A stretch of DNA of 64,000 bases from Closterium sp. NIES-65 (lineage: Eukaryota; Streptophyta; Zygnematophyceae; Desmidiales; Closteriaceae), in the NCBI GenBank assembly GCA_948144175.1, contig CANXME010000236.1, positions 58,100 to 122,099 on the forward strand, given 5' to 3'. The notes beneath the pieces were generated by a model. It was not told the origin of the DNA, ran no database searches, and saw only the letters and a list, made by a program, of their open reading frames with translations. Of this stretch, positions 1 through 11,300 are shown in pieces. Every line of letters begins with the position of its first letter. Position 1 is the stretch's first letter. The translations under genes and the position numbers were made by a program.

Positions 1-447
1 GCGTAATGCTATCTGCAGTGCAATGCCGATTCGGTGAGCTCCATTAAAAGCTCTTGCTGCAAAGCGTAAAGCAATGGGATGGAAAATCTGTAAGTGGTCG
101 GACCATCATTGTGGTGACCATCATTGTTGCAGGCGGCCTTATTCTCTCCCACGACCTCGTTTTCAAATCCCGAGGCTTCCTCATCCGCGTTTGCTATCGC
201 GGCGCGAAACGCGCCAGACCTCAGTGCAGGGCGGACTTCTCGAGGACAGATCAGAAGGACCTAGGAAAATGGTAAGTGGAGGCGCAATAAGAGTTCCCGG
301 AATAAGCTCAGTTGGCATTTAGGAAAACAAAAAGTGCATTTGGCTGTTGGAGATCCCGAGGATCCAGCAGAGAAGCATTCTCTTTGAGGTAGCTCCGTCA
401 AAATTTAATAACGATGCCATAGATACACTTTTATCAAAGGCGCAATC
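1..447. other. 3' flank of the sulfotransferase gene, no gene seen
   Basis: Only short open frames without recognisable protein features are present. The segment lies just downstream of the stop codon of the minus-strand sulfotransferase, so it probably holds that gene's 3' UTR. I see no RNA gene or repeat. Confidence 0.5.
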
Positions 448-3400
448 TTATGTCCCACTCCCGTACAACTCCTTCAGCTCATCTGGTGGTTCGTATACGA
501 TGCCATTCAGGGTGTTGTTCAAGTCGAGACTGTAGACATGACTGACCGTGTCAAAGGTTTTCTGAAGTGGGTGACAAGCGGGGAGGAGGGAGGGGGAGGG
601 ATGGGGGCAGAACGGGTGAGACCTTGACATAACGGCAAGCAACAAGACAGTAAAAAATCGGCTAAAAACACACACAGTCTGCCTCTGCCTTGCAACCAAG
701 AGCATACCTGTCACGTGGCCCCTGGGTTTCTAAACCAACAGCATACCTTATTGCCGAACGCATCGCTCAAGCGCCCCCGCGACTTGGTCTTCTGAAGCTT
801 CTTCCCGAAGCTGAACGCATCGCCAGGCTCCCTCCCAAACCGCCTCATCAGCGTCATCACATCCTCATCCATGCTCTCAAACCTCCCCACAAAGTCATAC
901 TTGATCCGGTCCAATGCACATAGCAGCGTCTGCGGCACTATGTGCACATCTAGGTGAAACCGGTTTTCTATCTCCCACGCCTCTCCAAGATAACCCACAA
1001 ACTCATCGAACGTGATTCGAAACCCCGTCCGCAGCTGAATCACCTCCCAGATGCTCCGCAGCCGGGCAGTTCCGGGGCCCGACCGAAACGTGGCAGCATC
1101 CCATAAGGAGTGCGTGATCAGCTGCCCGAAAAACGCCTGCGCCCAGAATCCTGCCCCGAGATCATCCGGGCCGCCCCCGCGAAGCATCTTGTCTAGATAC
1201 GCCGACAGAACGCGGGTGTACGGGTTCCGGAGGAACACAAAGCGGGTGAAGTCTCGTCGTGTGAGGGAGCGTATGGCTTGTGGCTCGGTGAGGGAGTACC
1301 AGACGGCAGTGACGTTGGTGAAGTGGGCGGTGTGGGCGGAGAGGAAGGACTTGGGGAAGGGGTGGTGGTGCTGCTCCCGCAGCCAGAACTTCCAGCTCGT
1401 GCACCCCGCCTTCTGCACGTAGCAGTACACCATGCCCACATCCTCTGTGGGAAGAGGGGGGGTTAAGAAAGGGAAGCAGAGGCAGCACAGCAGGTCAGGT
1501 GCACTGGAGACCCCGCAGCCAGAACTTCCAGCTCGTGCACCCCGCCTTCTGCACGTAACAGTATACCATGCCCACGTCCTCTGGTGGGGGGAGGAAAACA
1601 CGGGAATGGGAGCAAGGAGGGGTGGTGGGGCAGCAGGTTAGGTCACCTGAAGAGTGCTCCCTCAGCCGGACTGGACCCATAGTGGACCTAACAACTCATG
1701 CACCCTGCCTTTTGCACGTAGAGAAAAAAGGAGGAAGGGAGGTTTGGCAGGGCAACGTACCATCCACGATGAGTTGCCTGCAAATGCGGTGCTCTGTCAC
1801 AGGCAGTATCCTCGGCGCATCACACAGCCAACAGCGAGGAAGGGAGGTTTGACAGGGCAACAAACTTCTATCCACAATCAAGTTTGGCAGGGCCAGCCAC
1901 GTACCATCCACAATGAGTTGCCTTCCAATGCGGTGCTCTGTCACAGGCAGTATCTTCGGCGCATCGCACAACCCCCTCTCCTCCTCAAACTCCCTCCCCT
2001 CGCCTCCCACCTTCCCGCCACTCCCCCTATCCCCCCCTATCCCTGGTGGCGTTTCCCCCCGGGGGAAGCTCTCTGGCGCCACTAGCACATCGCGCATGCG
2101 GGGGGAGCTGCCCCTGGCGGAGGCCTGCGCGCGCGCGCGGATGAGGTCCGCCTGGGGGGAGTGCTGCAGGTGAATGAGCCCCTGCGCGGATGAGAGGGCG
2201 AATAGCTCCGCTGCTTCCAGCTGCGCGCATTCTACCCATGCTGCTGCTTCATCTGAGGCTGCTTCTGCTGTGGTTGATGCTGCTTCTGCTGTGGTTGATG
2301 CTGCTTCTGCTGTGGTTGATGCTACTTCGCCTGTGGTTGGTGCTGCGTCCACTCTGGTCGATACTGCTTCTGCTGTGGTTGGTACTGCTGCTTTGTCCGA
2401 TACTGCTGCTCCTTCGTCTGACACTGCCGCTGCTGCGGCTGATACTGCTGCTGCAGCAGGTGATAGTGATGGTAGGGATGCTAATGCTCCTGGTTTTCGC
2501 TCTGGGTATGCTTGGACTTCTAGCCTACGTCTTGTCCAACTGCTGCCACTACCGCCCTCTACACTACCAGACAAAAGCAGCCGCCTTGTTCCACCAGCCG
2601 ACTCGCCAGTCCCATTCGCCCCTCCTTTCCCCATTTCCAGTCCCACTTCTCCTCCCACTCCTCCTCGCGCTCCTCCTCCCAACCCCCCTGTACCCATGGT
2701 GTAGTAATCTCTACCATCTGCCAATCCAAGCCACCACATCCACTTAGCCGTCTGCTGCCTCACAGTCATCCCGGGGGGGATAATAGGCGGCGCTACATAT
2801 CCACCCCCAATGCGGTTACCGTCCTTCAAGCGGTTACCACTGGCTTTGCGGTTACCGCCTTCGCATTGCTGCGCACGGCGTCGCGTGGATTCTAGCAAAT
2901 GCGGCTGGCGGTTCTCGTGGAAAGTTTCTGCCACGGCTACAGCCTGAGACGGCCAGAAGCCCACAACTGTAGCGTCGCCTTCGGGCTGCCCGAGAAAAAA
3001 CCACATGAGGCGGCGCGTGGTGCAGTTGACCGCGAATTTAGGGTCGCAGCTAGAGCAAGGGTAGGAGGAGGGGAGGGAGAGGGAGATTGGCTCTACGTAC
3101 ACAGCTGTGCTCTGCTGGACACGTGTCATGTTCTCCTTGGCTATCAGCTCCTGCACGGCTGCGGACGGCTGTAGCAGGCTGTAGCAGCGCTGGAGGGAAG
3201 TGCGGAGCTGGGAGGAGCCGTTCACGTCAGCAAGGGCGGAGGCCATGGGAGGGAGGGAGGCTGAGAGGAAGAAATTGACGTGCAGGCGGCGAGAAGGGTG
3301 GGAGGAGGAAGACGACGATGAGGATGAGGATGAGGAAGAGGAAGAGACATTCTGTTGCTCTTGCTGCTGCTGCATCTGCTCCTGGGAGATTGGCTGGGGG

Positions 3401-4594
3401 ATTTTCGAGTTGAGGGTCTGTTGGAATATGCAGGGCCAGACAGCAAACGAGCAAGTGGATAACACGTGGTGAACATACACAAGCAACAAAACCACCCACA
3501 CAGTATATCACTGCAAGAAAGGAGACAAAAACATTGAACACACAAGCTTGCGCATGCCAACGCCCCTCTACAGAAACACATACCCCATAGGTGTAGAGCG
3601 GCGAGTTGAGCCAACTGGGGTGATGCAGCAGCACCAGAGTCTCATCAGACGGGTCAGCTGCACCGGAGGATGACCCGTCTGCTGCTGCGGATCCCTGCTG
3701 CTGCTGCTGCTGCCCGTCGTTTTGTGGCTGGGAGCCTTGCGGAGAGGAGAGCGCGCTGGGGCGAGGCAGAGGCCCGAGCACGTGGTTCAGCGTGGCGTGC
3801 GGCATGCCTGCGTCTGGCAGCCACAGCACGGCCAGCCGTAACGGCGCCTGCTGTGGTTGCTGTGGTTGATGCGATTCTTGTGATTCTTGTGCGGAGTTAC
3901 TTGGTTCGGAGGGGGAGAGTTTGGACGATAAGAGCTGGTGCAGAGCGTAGCCCGCACACACCGCCTCCAGCCGCTCGTGAAGCAGACCCTGAAATTGGGA
4001 AGAAGACTGAAGAGTAGTTAGCTTATAATTGCAAGCAGTATGAGCGCGACAGCTTGCAACGAAATATCTGATCTTTAGGCGGGATCTGGGTATAACCTCC
4101 GACAGATTCAGTAGAGATGATATTTCATCGAATTGTCATCCACAACATCCTTGGAAGAATCTTGGTCGCATTTCCAACAAGAATCTTGAAAGATTCGGAC
4201 GAACCTTCGCCCAGACAACGACATCTGGATGAGGAATGGTGTTGCTCACACTCCAATCCTCCTGATTCACTCCATGTCCTATTCTCCCGGGCAAAACCCG
4301 TAGAGAGAAAAACGAAACCGTTGTGCTGTCTTCTGTGCCGGTCATCCAAGCTTCACGAATCATGAGAACGATGCTAACGAATGTAACTAGAAGTAACCAT
4401 GTCAACGTTCTTCGCCACGACCCGTTCTTCGAGCACATGCGTGAGACAATAGACCTCACATTACAAGCAAAGCTTCTGTAGCCGCCTCGTGCATAAAACA
4501 TCCAAGATTGATTCTTGCTCATGCTAGGACTGACCGTCACGTTTTGTTTCCTCGTAGGAACGGCACTCGCCATCACGCGAACCTGATCTTGCAT
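448..4594 (-). CDS. Carbohydrate sulfotransferase (HNK-1/CHST family), type II Golgi membrane protein
   Basis: Probable sulfate transfer from PAPS to a glycan in the Golgi lumen. Exons read on the minus strand: 4594-4205 (donor tentative), 3988-3584, 3417-1905, 1444-747 and 561-448; the last four join in matching phases. The N-terminus has one hydrophobic anchor (around TWLLLVTFVSIVLMI) after a basic cytosolic stretch, as in type II enzymes. A long disordered stem with Ser, Gln and Ala/Val/Ser-Asp runs follows. The catalytic region shows LIVDEDVGMVYC then QKAGCTSWK, the 5'-phosphosulfate loop (usually PKxGxTSW, so Pro is replaced by Gln), and FLRNPYTRVLSAYLDKM, the 3'-phosphate loop. The C-terminus VSHVYSLDL matches the family end. 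About 1,040 residues is more than twice the usual length, because of the stem. Family assignment is firm; the glycan substrate is unknown. Confidence 0.8.
1511..1890 (-). pseudogene. Decayed duplicate exon ends of the sulfotransferase
   Basis: Positions 1580-1511 repeat the first ~70 bp of the catalytic exon, including the splice acceptor and the QKAGCTSWKFW codons, then break off. Positions 1730-1640 hold a third, degenerate copy in which the CTSW region runs into a TAG. Positions 1835-1752 and 1890-1848 repeat the 3' end of the preceding exon (TEHRI-RQLIVDG) with its donor. None can replace the intact exons at 1444-747 and 3417-1905. This is the first case of the exon-copy pattern seen through the window. 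Confidence 0.75.
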
Positions 4595-5368
4595 TAGTCT
4601 ACGCGATCTGTCTAGCGGGATAAAGAGATATCCCCATCACGTCAACCCTGCTCGTACGCAATCCGCCGTACGCATCACGAACCTGCTCGTCAGCACTGCT
4701 TACTGAACTTCACTCTCGCACACGAGTCAAGACAAACCTACTATGAAACGCACTCAGCAATTCAAGTCAGGAAAACTCGTCCTAAACATTCCCGCACTAG
4801 AATCTATCCAGCTATTACCAGGTACACGTATGTAATCAGGCAAAATTTAGGAGAGCCGGCTCGGGAGGGAGAATGGTCCTAAGTCTAGATTTGGGCCAAG
4901 AGAAGCAAGGCTTGGCTGGAGTTTGGAGCTCTGGTCTGGTGGCTGGTTCGGTTTACTGACAAACCTGCGATACGCGCCTGCCTGGCCAGGCAGGCGGGAA
5001 GCCCAAGGGTGACTGCCTGGCCAGCCTGACCCTGACAGGTTTCGGAACAGAACAAGCCACCAAAAGCTGGTGATTGGGCTGAAGGCCCTCTAGCTATGGC
5101 CCTAACCTTGGCCGAACTGCATCACCGTACTAGGAAAGCGCCGAACCAGCCTTTCACCGCAAAACCCCGAAATGAGCTGTGAAAGTTCGTTAGAGAACTC
5201 TAATTGCCTAGAAAGCTAGCCAACTACATAAAGAAGAATAAAGCTAGGCCACATGAATACACACAGGTGCCACATGGACTACCCCCCAATAGTCCACCTG
5301 TATCACCTACTTCATCTATGTCGCTCCTATCTCTGTTACATCCTTTTATTCACCTCTTTCCAGTTGGC
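4595..5368. other. Intergenic region between two minus-strand genes
   Basis: The segment carries the upstream region of the sulfotransferase and the 3' end of the giant coiled-coil gene. No coding exon is recognisable. It contains a perfect palindrome (listed separately) and a nearby partial copy of its core around 5021-5032. Confidence 0.5.
4975..4996. repeat. 22-bp perfect palindrome
   Basis: The half-site CGCCTGCCTGG is followed directly by its exact reverse complement. GCCTGGCCAG recurs about 30 bp further on. It is unrelated to the TTTTGAG palindrome family. Function unknown; it could be a hairpin or a dimeric binding site. Confidence 0.6.
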
Positions 5369-8300
5369 TCAAATGCCCAATTCTGGCTTGGGAACATCAG
5401 CCGAACAGGTGACTGAGTTTAACAATCCAGCCGGTGTGCCTTCCACATTATTGCCTTCCACGTCAGCACCTTCTGCATCAGCGCCTTCCACGTCAGCACC
5501 TTCTGCATCAGTGCCTTCCACGTCATCACCTTCCGCATCAGCGCCTTCCACATCAGCACCTTCCACGTCAGCACCTTCTGCATCAGCAACTTCCACATCA
5601 GCGCCCTCCACAGCACCTGCATCAGCGATCGCTTCAGCCACAGCAACCCGATCTGCCATGTCAGCTGCAGGCAGATCGGGTTGCTTTGGCACAGCTGAAC
5701 TGTGCGAGCTAACATCACCATGATCTCCCCTGTTGGCCGTGCCTTGGTTCGCCATGGCTTCTTGGACCGTGCTGTTTCCGAGAGCGTTGAGATAATCCTG
5801 GGTCTTTTCATTGCTCGCATCATCCTGCTTGCTGCATTCCCCATCCCTCTCATATTTCTCCCGTTGCTCTGTACCCTTCCCTCCCTCACTCTCCCCCACC
5901 TCACTCGCTTGCTCCTCACTCCCTCGCTCCTCCCTCCCTTGCGCATCAGTCTCTTCTTCGTCACTCTCTCCCTCCAGTCCAATGGTACCAACACTGCTCA
6001 TGTCTAGTGTGCTCTCTTCCCCATCGCTCTCATTCTCACTCTCGTTCTCTATCGAACTCTCACTCCCACTCTCACTCCCACTCGCACTCCCACTCCCACT
6101 CCCACTCTCATCCCCACTCCCACTCCCACTTCCACTATCTACATCACTGACCCCACTCTCTCCACCACCGCCTTCCCCACTCCCACTTTCCTCCGCTTCA
6201 CTCCCCAAGCTATCACAAGAATCAAAACCATCCGCCCCTTCATCCTCCTCATCAATCCCACTCCACTCGTCCTCTTCCCTCCCATCCTTCTTCTCACTCT
6301 GTCCCTCCTCCACCTCATCATTTTGCTCGTCCCTCCCAACCTCCTTCTCACTCCGTCCTTCCCCGATCGCTTGAGGCACCTCAGAGACAGGCTCGTCCTT
6401 TTGCTCTTCCAGCCCACCACCCTCCTCTGCTTCACCCTCGTCTATCCCACTCCACTCATCCTCCTCCATCTTATCCTCCTGCTGACTCTGTTCCTCATCG
6501 TTCCTCTGCGGCACCTCCGAGACAGGCTCTTCGTTTTTCTCTTCCGGTTGATTCTCCTCCTCTGCATCCTCCTCATCAATCCCACTCCACTCGTCCTCTT
6601 CCCTCCCATCCTTCTTCTCACTCCCTCCCTCCTCCACCTTTTGAGGCCCCTCTTCGTTTTGCTCGTCCCTCCCAACCTCCTTCTCACTCCGTCCTTCCTC
6701 GATCAGTCGAGGCACCTCATAAACAGACTCTCCCTTTTGCTCCTTCAGCTGATACTCTTCCTCTGCATCCTCCTTATCAACCCCACTCCACTCGTCCTCT
6801 TCCCTCCCCTCCTTCTCAGTCATTCCCTCCTCGTTCCGTTGCGGCACCTCAGAGACAGGCTCATCGTGTTCTTCCGACAGATTCTCCTCCTCTCCATCCT
6901 CCTCATCAACCCCACTCCACTCGTCCTCCTCCCTCCCCTCCGTTCCCATCACCTCCTCCTGCCCTTCCCCTTCATCCGCCCTGCTCCCAAGTTGATCCTC
7001 TACCGAGGGCTTTCGAGGCACCCCTTGAGGCGCCATTTGAGGCGCCTCAGAAGTCCTCTCAGAAGTCGCTTCCTCCTTCCCTTCCCCTTCATCAACACTA
7101 CTCTCAGATTGGTCATCCACCAAGGGCCCTTGAGGCGCCATTTGAGACAATCTGAGAGCATCAAAGATCTCCTCCTCCTGCCCTTTCCCCTCAACCATGA
7201 TGCTCTCAGCCTCAGATCGCTCCTCCTTGACCAAGAGAGGAGGACCAATCATGCTGCCCGGCTCTTGAGGCGCCTCACAAATCATATCTACCAGGAAAGG
7301 AGAAGCTATCATGCTGCCAGGTGTCTGAAGAATTCCTGGTGGAGAGATTTCAGCCCCATTCTCCTTCTCACTTCGTTCCTCCTCGTTCTTCCGATACACC
7401 TCGGAAACTGCCTCCCCATTTTGCCCTCTCGACCCACCCTCCGTGCACTCCTCGCTCTCCTGAGGCGCCTCAAATGAATTTTGAGAATTCTCAAAAAACA
7501 TACCCGACCCACCCTCCGTGTTCTCTATCCACTCCTCTCTTTCCTGAGGCGCCTCTAATGAAGACCCTTCCTTCTGCTCCTCCGTCTGATCCCTCTTCTT
7601 GCTCCACCCGTCCTCCTTCCCCTCATTGCCTGGTTTTCTCCCACGCTCATCACTTGCATCATCGTTAGCATCATCAACATCACTCCACAAGTCCTCATCA
7701 CCATCGTCATCGCAACCATCAGCATCAGCATCGCCATTGCCTGGTTCCCTCCCATCCTCGTCACCAGCATCACCGCTATCAACATCAACATCACTCCACA
7801 ATTCCTCAGCATCATCATCACCATCACCATCACCATCACCATCACCAGCAGCAACATCCTCTCTCTCCGCCACTACTTTCTCAACTTCCTCCTCTTTCCT
7901 CCATTCCTCCTCTTTACTCCCTTCCTCCTCTTTCCTCCATTCTTCCTCTTTACTCCCTTCCTCCTCTTTCCTCCATTCCTCCTCTTTACTCCCTTCCTCC
8001 TCATTCCTCCCTCTCTCCTTATTCCTCCCTTTCTCCTCTCTCATCCCATCCTCCTCTTTCCTCCCTTCCTCCTCTTTCCTACCTTCCTCCTCTCTCCACC
8101 CTTCCTCCTCATTCTCGTTCCTCCCAGCCTCCTCCATTGTAGACCCAGCAGCATCAGCATCCTCGTTACTAACATCACCACTATCGTCATCAGCACTCCA
8201 CGACGATTCATCATCCTCCTCCTCCTCCTCCTCCTCCTCCTCCTCCTCCTCCTCCTCCTCCTCCTCCTCCTCCTCCTCCTCCTCCTCCTCCTCCTCCTCC

Positions 8301-11300
8301 TCCTCCTCCTTCTCTTCCTCTTCCTCTCTCTCCTCCTCCATATCACTCCACCCTTCCTCTCCCTCACTAGAGCTCTCACTTTCCCTTGCTTCCCCTTTCA
8401 TCGAACCTCGCTTTACCAACACATTTTGCACACCTCGTCCCTCTAAACCTGACTCACACTCTTCCTTCATCACAACTGCTGATGACCTCCCTAGCTTCTC
8501 AACTCCTCCTTTCTCAACTCCTCCTTTCTCCTCAACTCCTCCTTTCTCCTCAACTCCTCCTTTCTCCTCAACTCCTCCTTTCTCCTCAACTCCTCCTTTC
8601 TCCTCAACTCCTCCTTTCTCCTCAACTCCTCCTTTCTCCTCAACTCCTCCTTTCTCCTCAACTCCTCCTTTCTCCTCAAATCCTCCTTTCCTATCCTTTC
8701 CTTCTCCATTCCTAGGTCCCACTGAACCTAGCTTCTCCACTCCTCCTTTCTCCTCCATTCCTCCCTTCTTCTCCTCAACTCCTCTTTTCTCCTCCATTCC
8801 TCCCTTCTTCTCCTCAACTCCTCTTTTCCTATCCTTCCCTTCTCCAGCCGCAACACCCAATCCGTTTCTCTTTTCTTGCTCCTCACTCCCCTCCTCCCCT
8901 GCAACAACCCCTCCTTGCTCCCGCTCCTCCCTCCTCCTCCTCTCCTCACTAGCAGCTTCCATCTTCCTTCTCACCTCCTCCACCCTCCTCCTCCTCTCCT
9001 CCTCTTTCTCCCTCTCCTTCGCCTCCCTTTCCCTCCTCTCCCTCTTTCTCTCTCTCAACGCTCTCTCTGCCTCTTCCCCTTCCTCTTCCAACTCCTGAGT
9101 CCACTCCAATACCACCCTCCTCTCTTCCTCTCCTCTCCTCTGCCCCGCCCCTGTCAACGTCTCCACCTTTTCAACCAACCATTCCGAAGCACCTGTTTCC
9201 GTCTCAACAAAACTCCCCACAGTCACCATCCCACGATGAGGTCTGGCTTTTGGGGAAACCAGCGGAGATCTACCTGGAAAAGCACCTGGCAAAACAGGAC
9301 TGGTGACACCGGGTGCACCAGCATGAGACCCAGCGCCAACACCTGTAGCAGCTGCAAGGGTGGTAGCAGCAGCCCTTGCCACAGCTGCTACAACCCCAGA
9401 CGGACCAAGCAATGGGGAGTGTGACGGACCCGCTCTGTCACCTGCTGTGCCTGGAGCACTAGCAGCAGCAGCAGCAGCAGCAGCAGCAGAGTCATCAACA
9501 GCAGCAACGGCGGCACCTGTCGCGGTTGCTTCTGCAACCGCAGGTAAAGCAGCTGGTGTAGCAGCGGTAGCAGCAGCAGTTGTAGCAGCGGCTGTAACAG
9601 CAGCTGTAGGAGTGGTTGTAGCAGCAGGGGTGGCACCGGCTGTAGCGGTGGCTGTAGCAGCAGGCACAGCAGCGGAAGAAGAGCCAAAGGTAAGGTGCGT
9701 GAGCGAATCAAATATCTGGATGCTGGCCCGCCGAACGTGACTGACCGACGCTGACTTGGGCAGGAAACTTGCAAAGAGACCCGGAGCAGCAGCGGATGAA
9801 GAGTTTTCCTGCTGCTGCTGGTGTTGCTGCTGCTGCTGCGGTCTCCTCTCATGCTTCACACGCACATTCCCTTCACCACTGTCCTCGACCTCCTCCTTAC
9901 CCTCCTCTCCTTCCACCTCCCCTTCCTCAAGAATCCAAACATCTGCCCCACCTCCCTTCTCATCCGCTCCTCCTCGTTTATCACCCAAAACTCGTCTATC
10001 CCGATAGGACCCCTCCCACGGATTCTCGCTTCCCATCTGCCTTCCTGCCTCTTGATCCTGCACCCTGCTGCTGCCCCACGGTTGCTCTATGCTTTCCTCT
10101 CTATCACCCATCCCCACTCCACCCAACCCCTCTCCTTTCTCTCCCATCCCCCAGCCCTGCCAGCCCCCTACAGAACGAACCCTGCCGCCCGCTGCAGCTG
10201 TAGCGGGCCTACGTGGCAGTGCTACAGTACCCGCTCCTGCTGCTACAGACTCACGACCTGCTGCGCCACCTGTTGCCGCTGCTACAGCCCCTGCTGCAGC
10301 ACTTGTAGCCCAGAAAGACACAATGTCTCGAACAGTGCCCTGTGCTGCTGCAGCAGCTTCGGATAGCAACGACTCCATCACACCGTCTCTACCACTCCCC
10401 TTGTGCGGCTCCTGAGAACTAGACGCGCCGTCCCGAGCACTCCCTTTCCAAACCTGCCGGTTACTTGCCAAACCACTAGCCTCGGTCCCACCCCGAGCGG
10501 TTCGGTCCGGTACACCAGAGTCTAGAGGTAAAAGAGCTGAATCACCCTGGTCACCCCTTCCTTGTATCCGTTCTCTTCCTGTGCCTGTGCTCCGCTCCTC
10601 CTGCCTACCAGCCCTCCCTCCTCCACTCTCTCCTCCCCTTCCTCCTCCGCGTCCCCCCGCACCCCACACTCCCCCTCTCTGACCCCCAGGTCTGTACAGC
10701 AGAGCACTCACCCTCCCACTCCCACTGCTATCCCCGCCCCCAACCGCTCTTCTAGCCGGCTCAAAAGTTGACCTGGACTTAGGCAGAGCGGTCATGGGGC
10801 GAGCAGGCATGCTTTGAGGCGAAGCGATCGCTCTATGAGTCCGCTCAGGAGGCACCTCAGACGCAGTCGCTCTTCTAGCCGCCTCTTGAGGCGCCTCAAA
10901 AGCGATCGCTCTTCTAATCAGCTCTTGAGACGTCTCAAGAATCGCGTCAGTCGCAATTGCTCTTCGAGCTGGCTCAAAAGTCGACCTGGATTTAGGCAGA
11001 GCGGTCACGGGGCGAGCAGGCAAGGGGTGGCCATCTAGACCATCCAGCCTCGTACCTGGCTGGGAATACTCGTCCTCCAGGCTTTGATTCCTCCTCCCTC
11101 TATCCAGCTGGACAGGGGTTTTCCTATCCAGACTGGTAAACCCATCTCCCTCACGACCCCCCCACGCAAGCGGCTGTGGCTGGTATTCGCCCAAGCTTTG
11201 GCCCCTCTGGCCCCTCCCTGTATCCAGCCTCGCAGCTGCTGGATCGTGACTCCCCCACGGGTGAGCATCCAGCCTGGTGGCTGCTCGCTGGTGGTATTCG

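Noticed and set aside
711-1601. Sulfotransferase as a single 296-codon frame
   Set aside because: The frame runs through an intron and a duplicate exon start. Splicing at 1444 with the donor at 1904 gives LIVDEDVGMVYC, which matches the family.
7599-9098. Plus-strand Ser/Pro-rich frame of about 500 codons
   Set aside because: It is the complement of the Glu/Lys-rich coding strand of the giant protein; the composition follows from GAG/GAA codons.
10827-10908. GCGATCGC sites as a cyanobacterial HIP1 signal
   Set aside because: Only a few copies occur, all in one coding repeat (RAIA). The gene content and introns are clearly eukaryotic.
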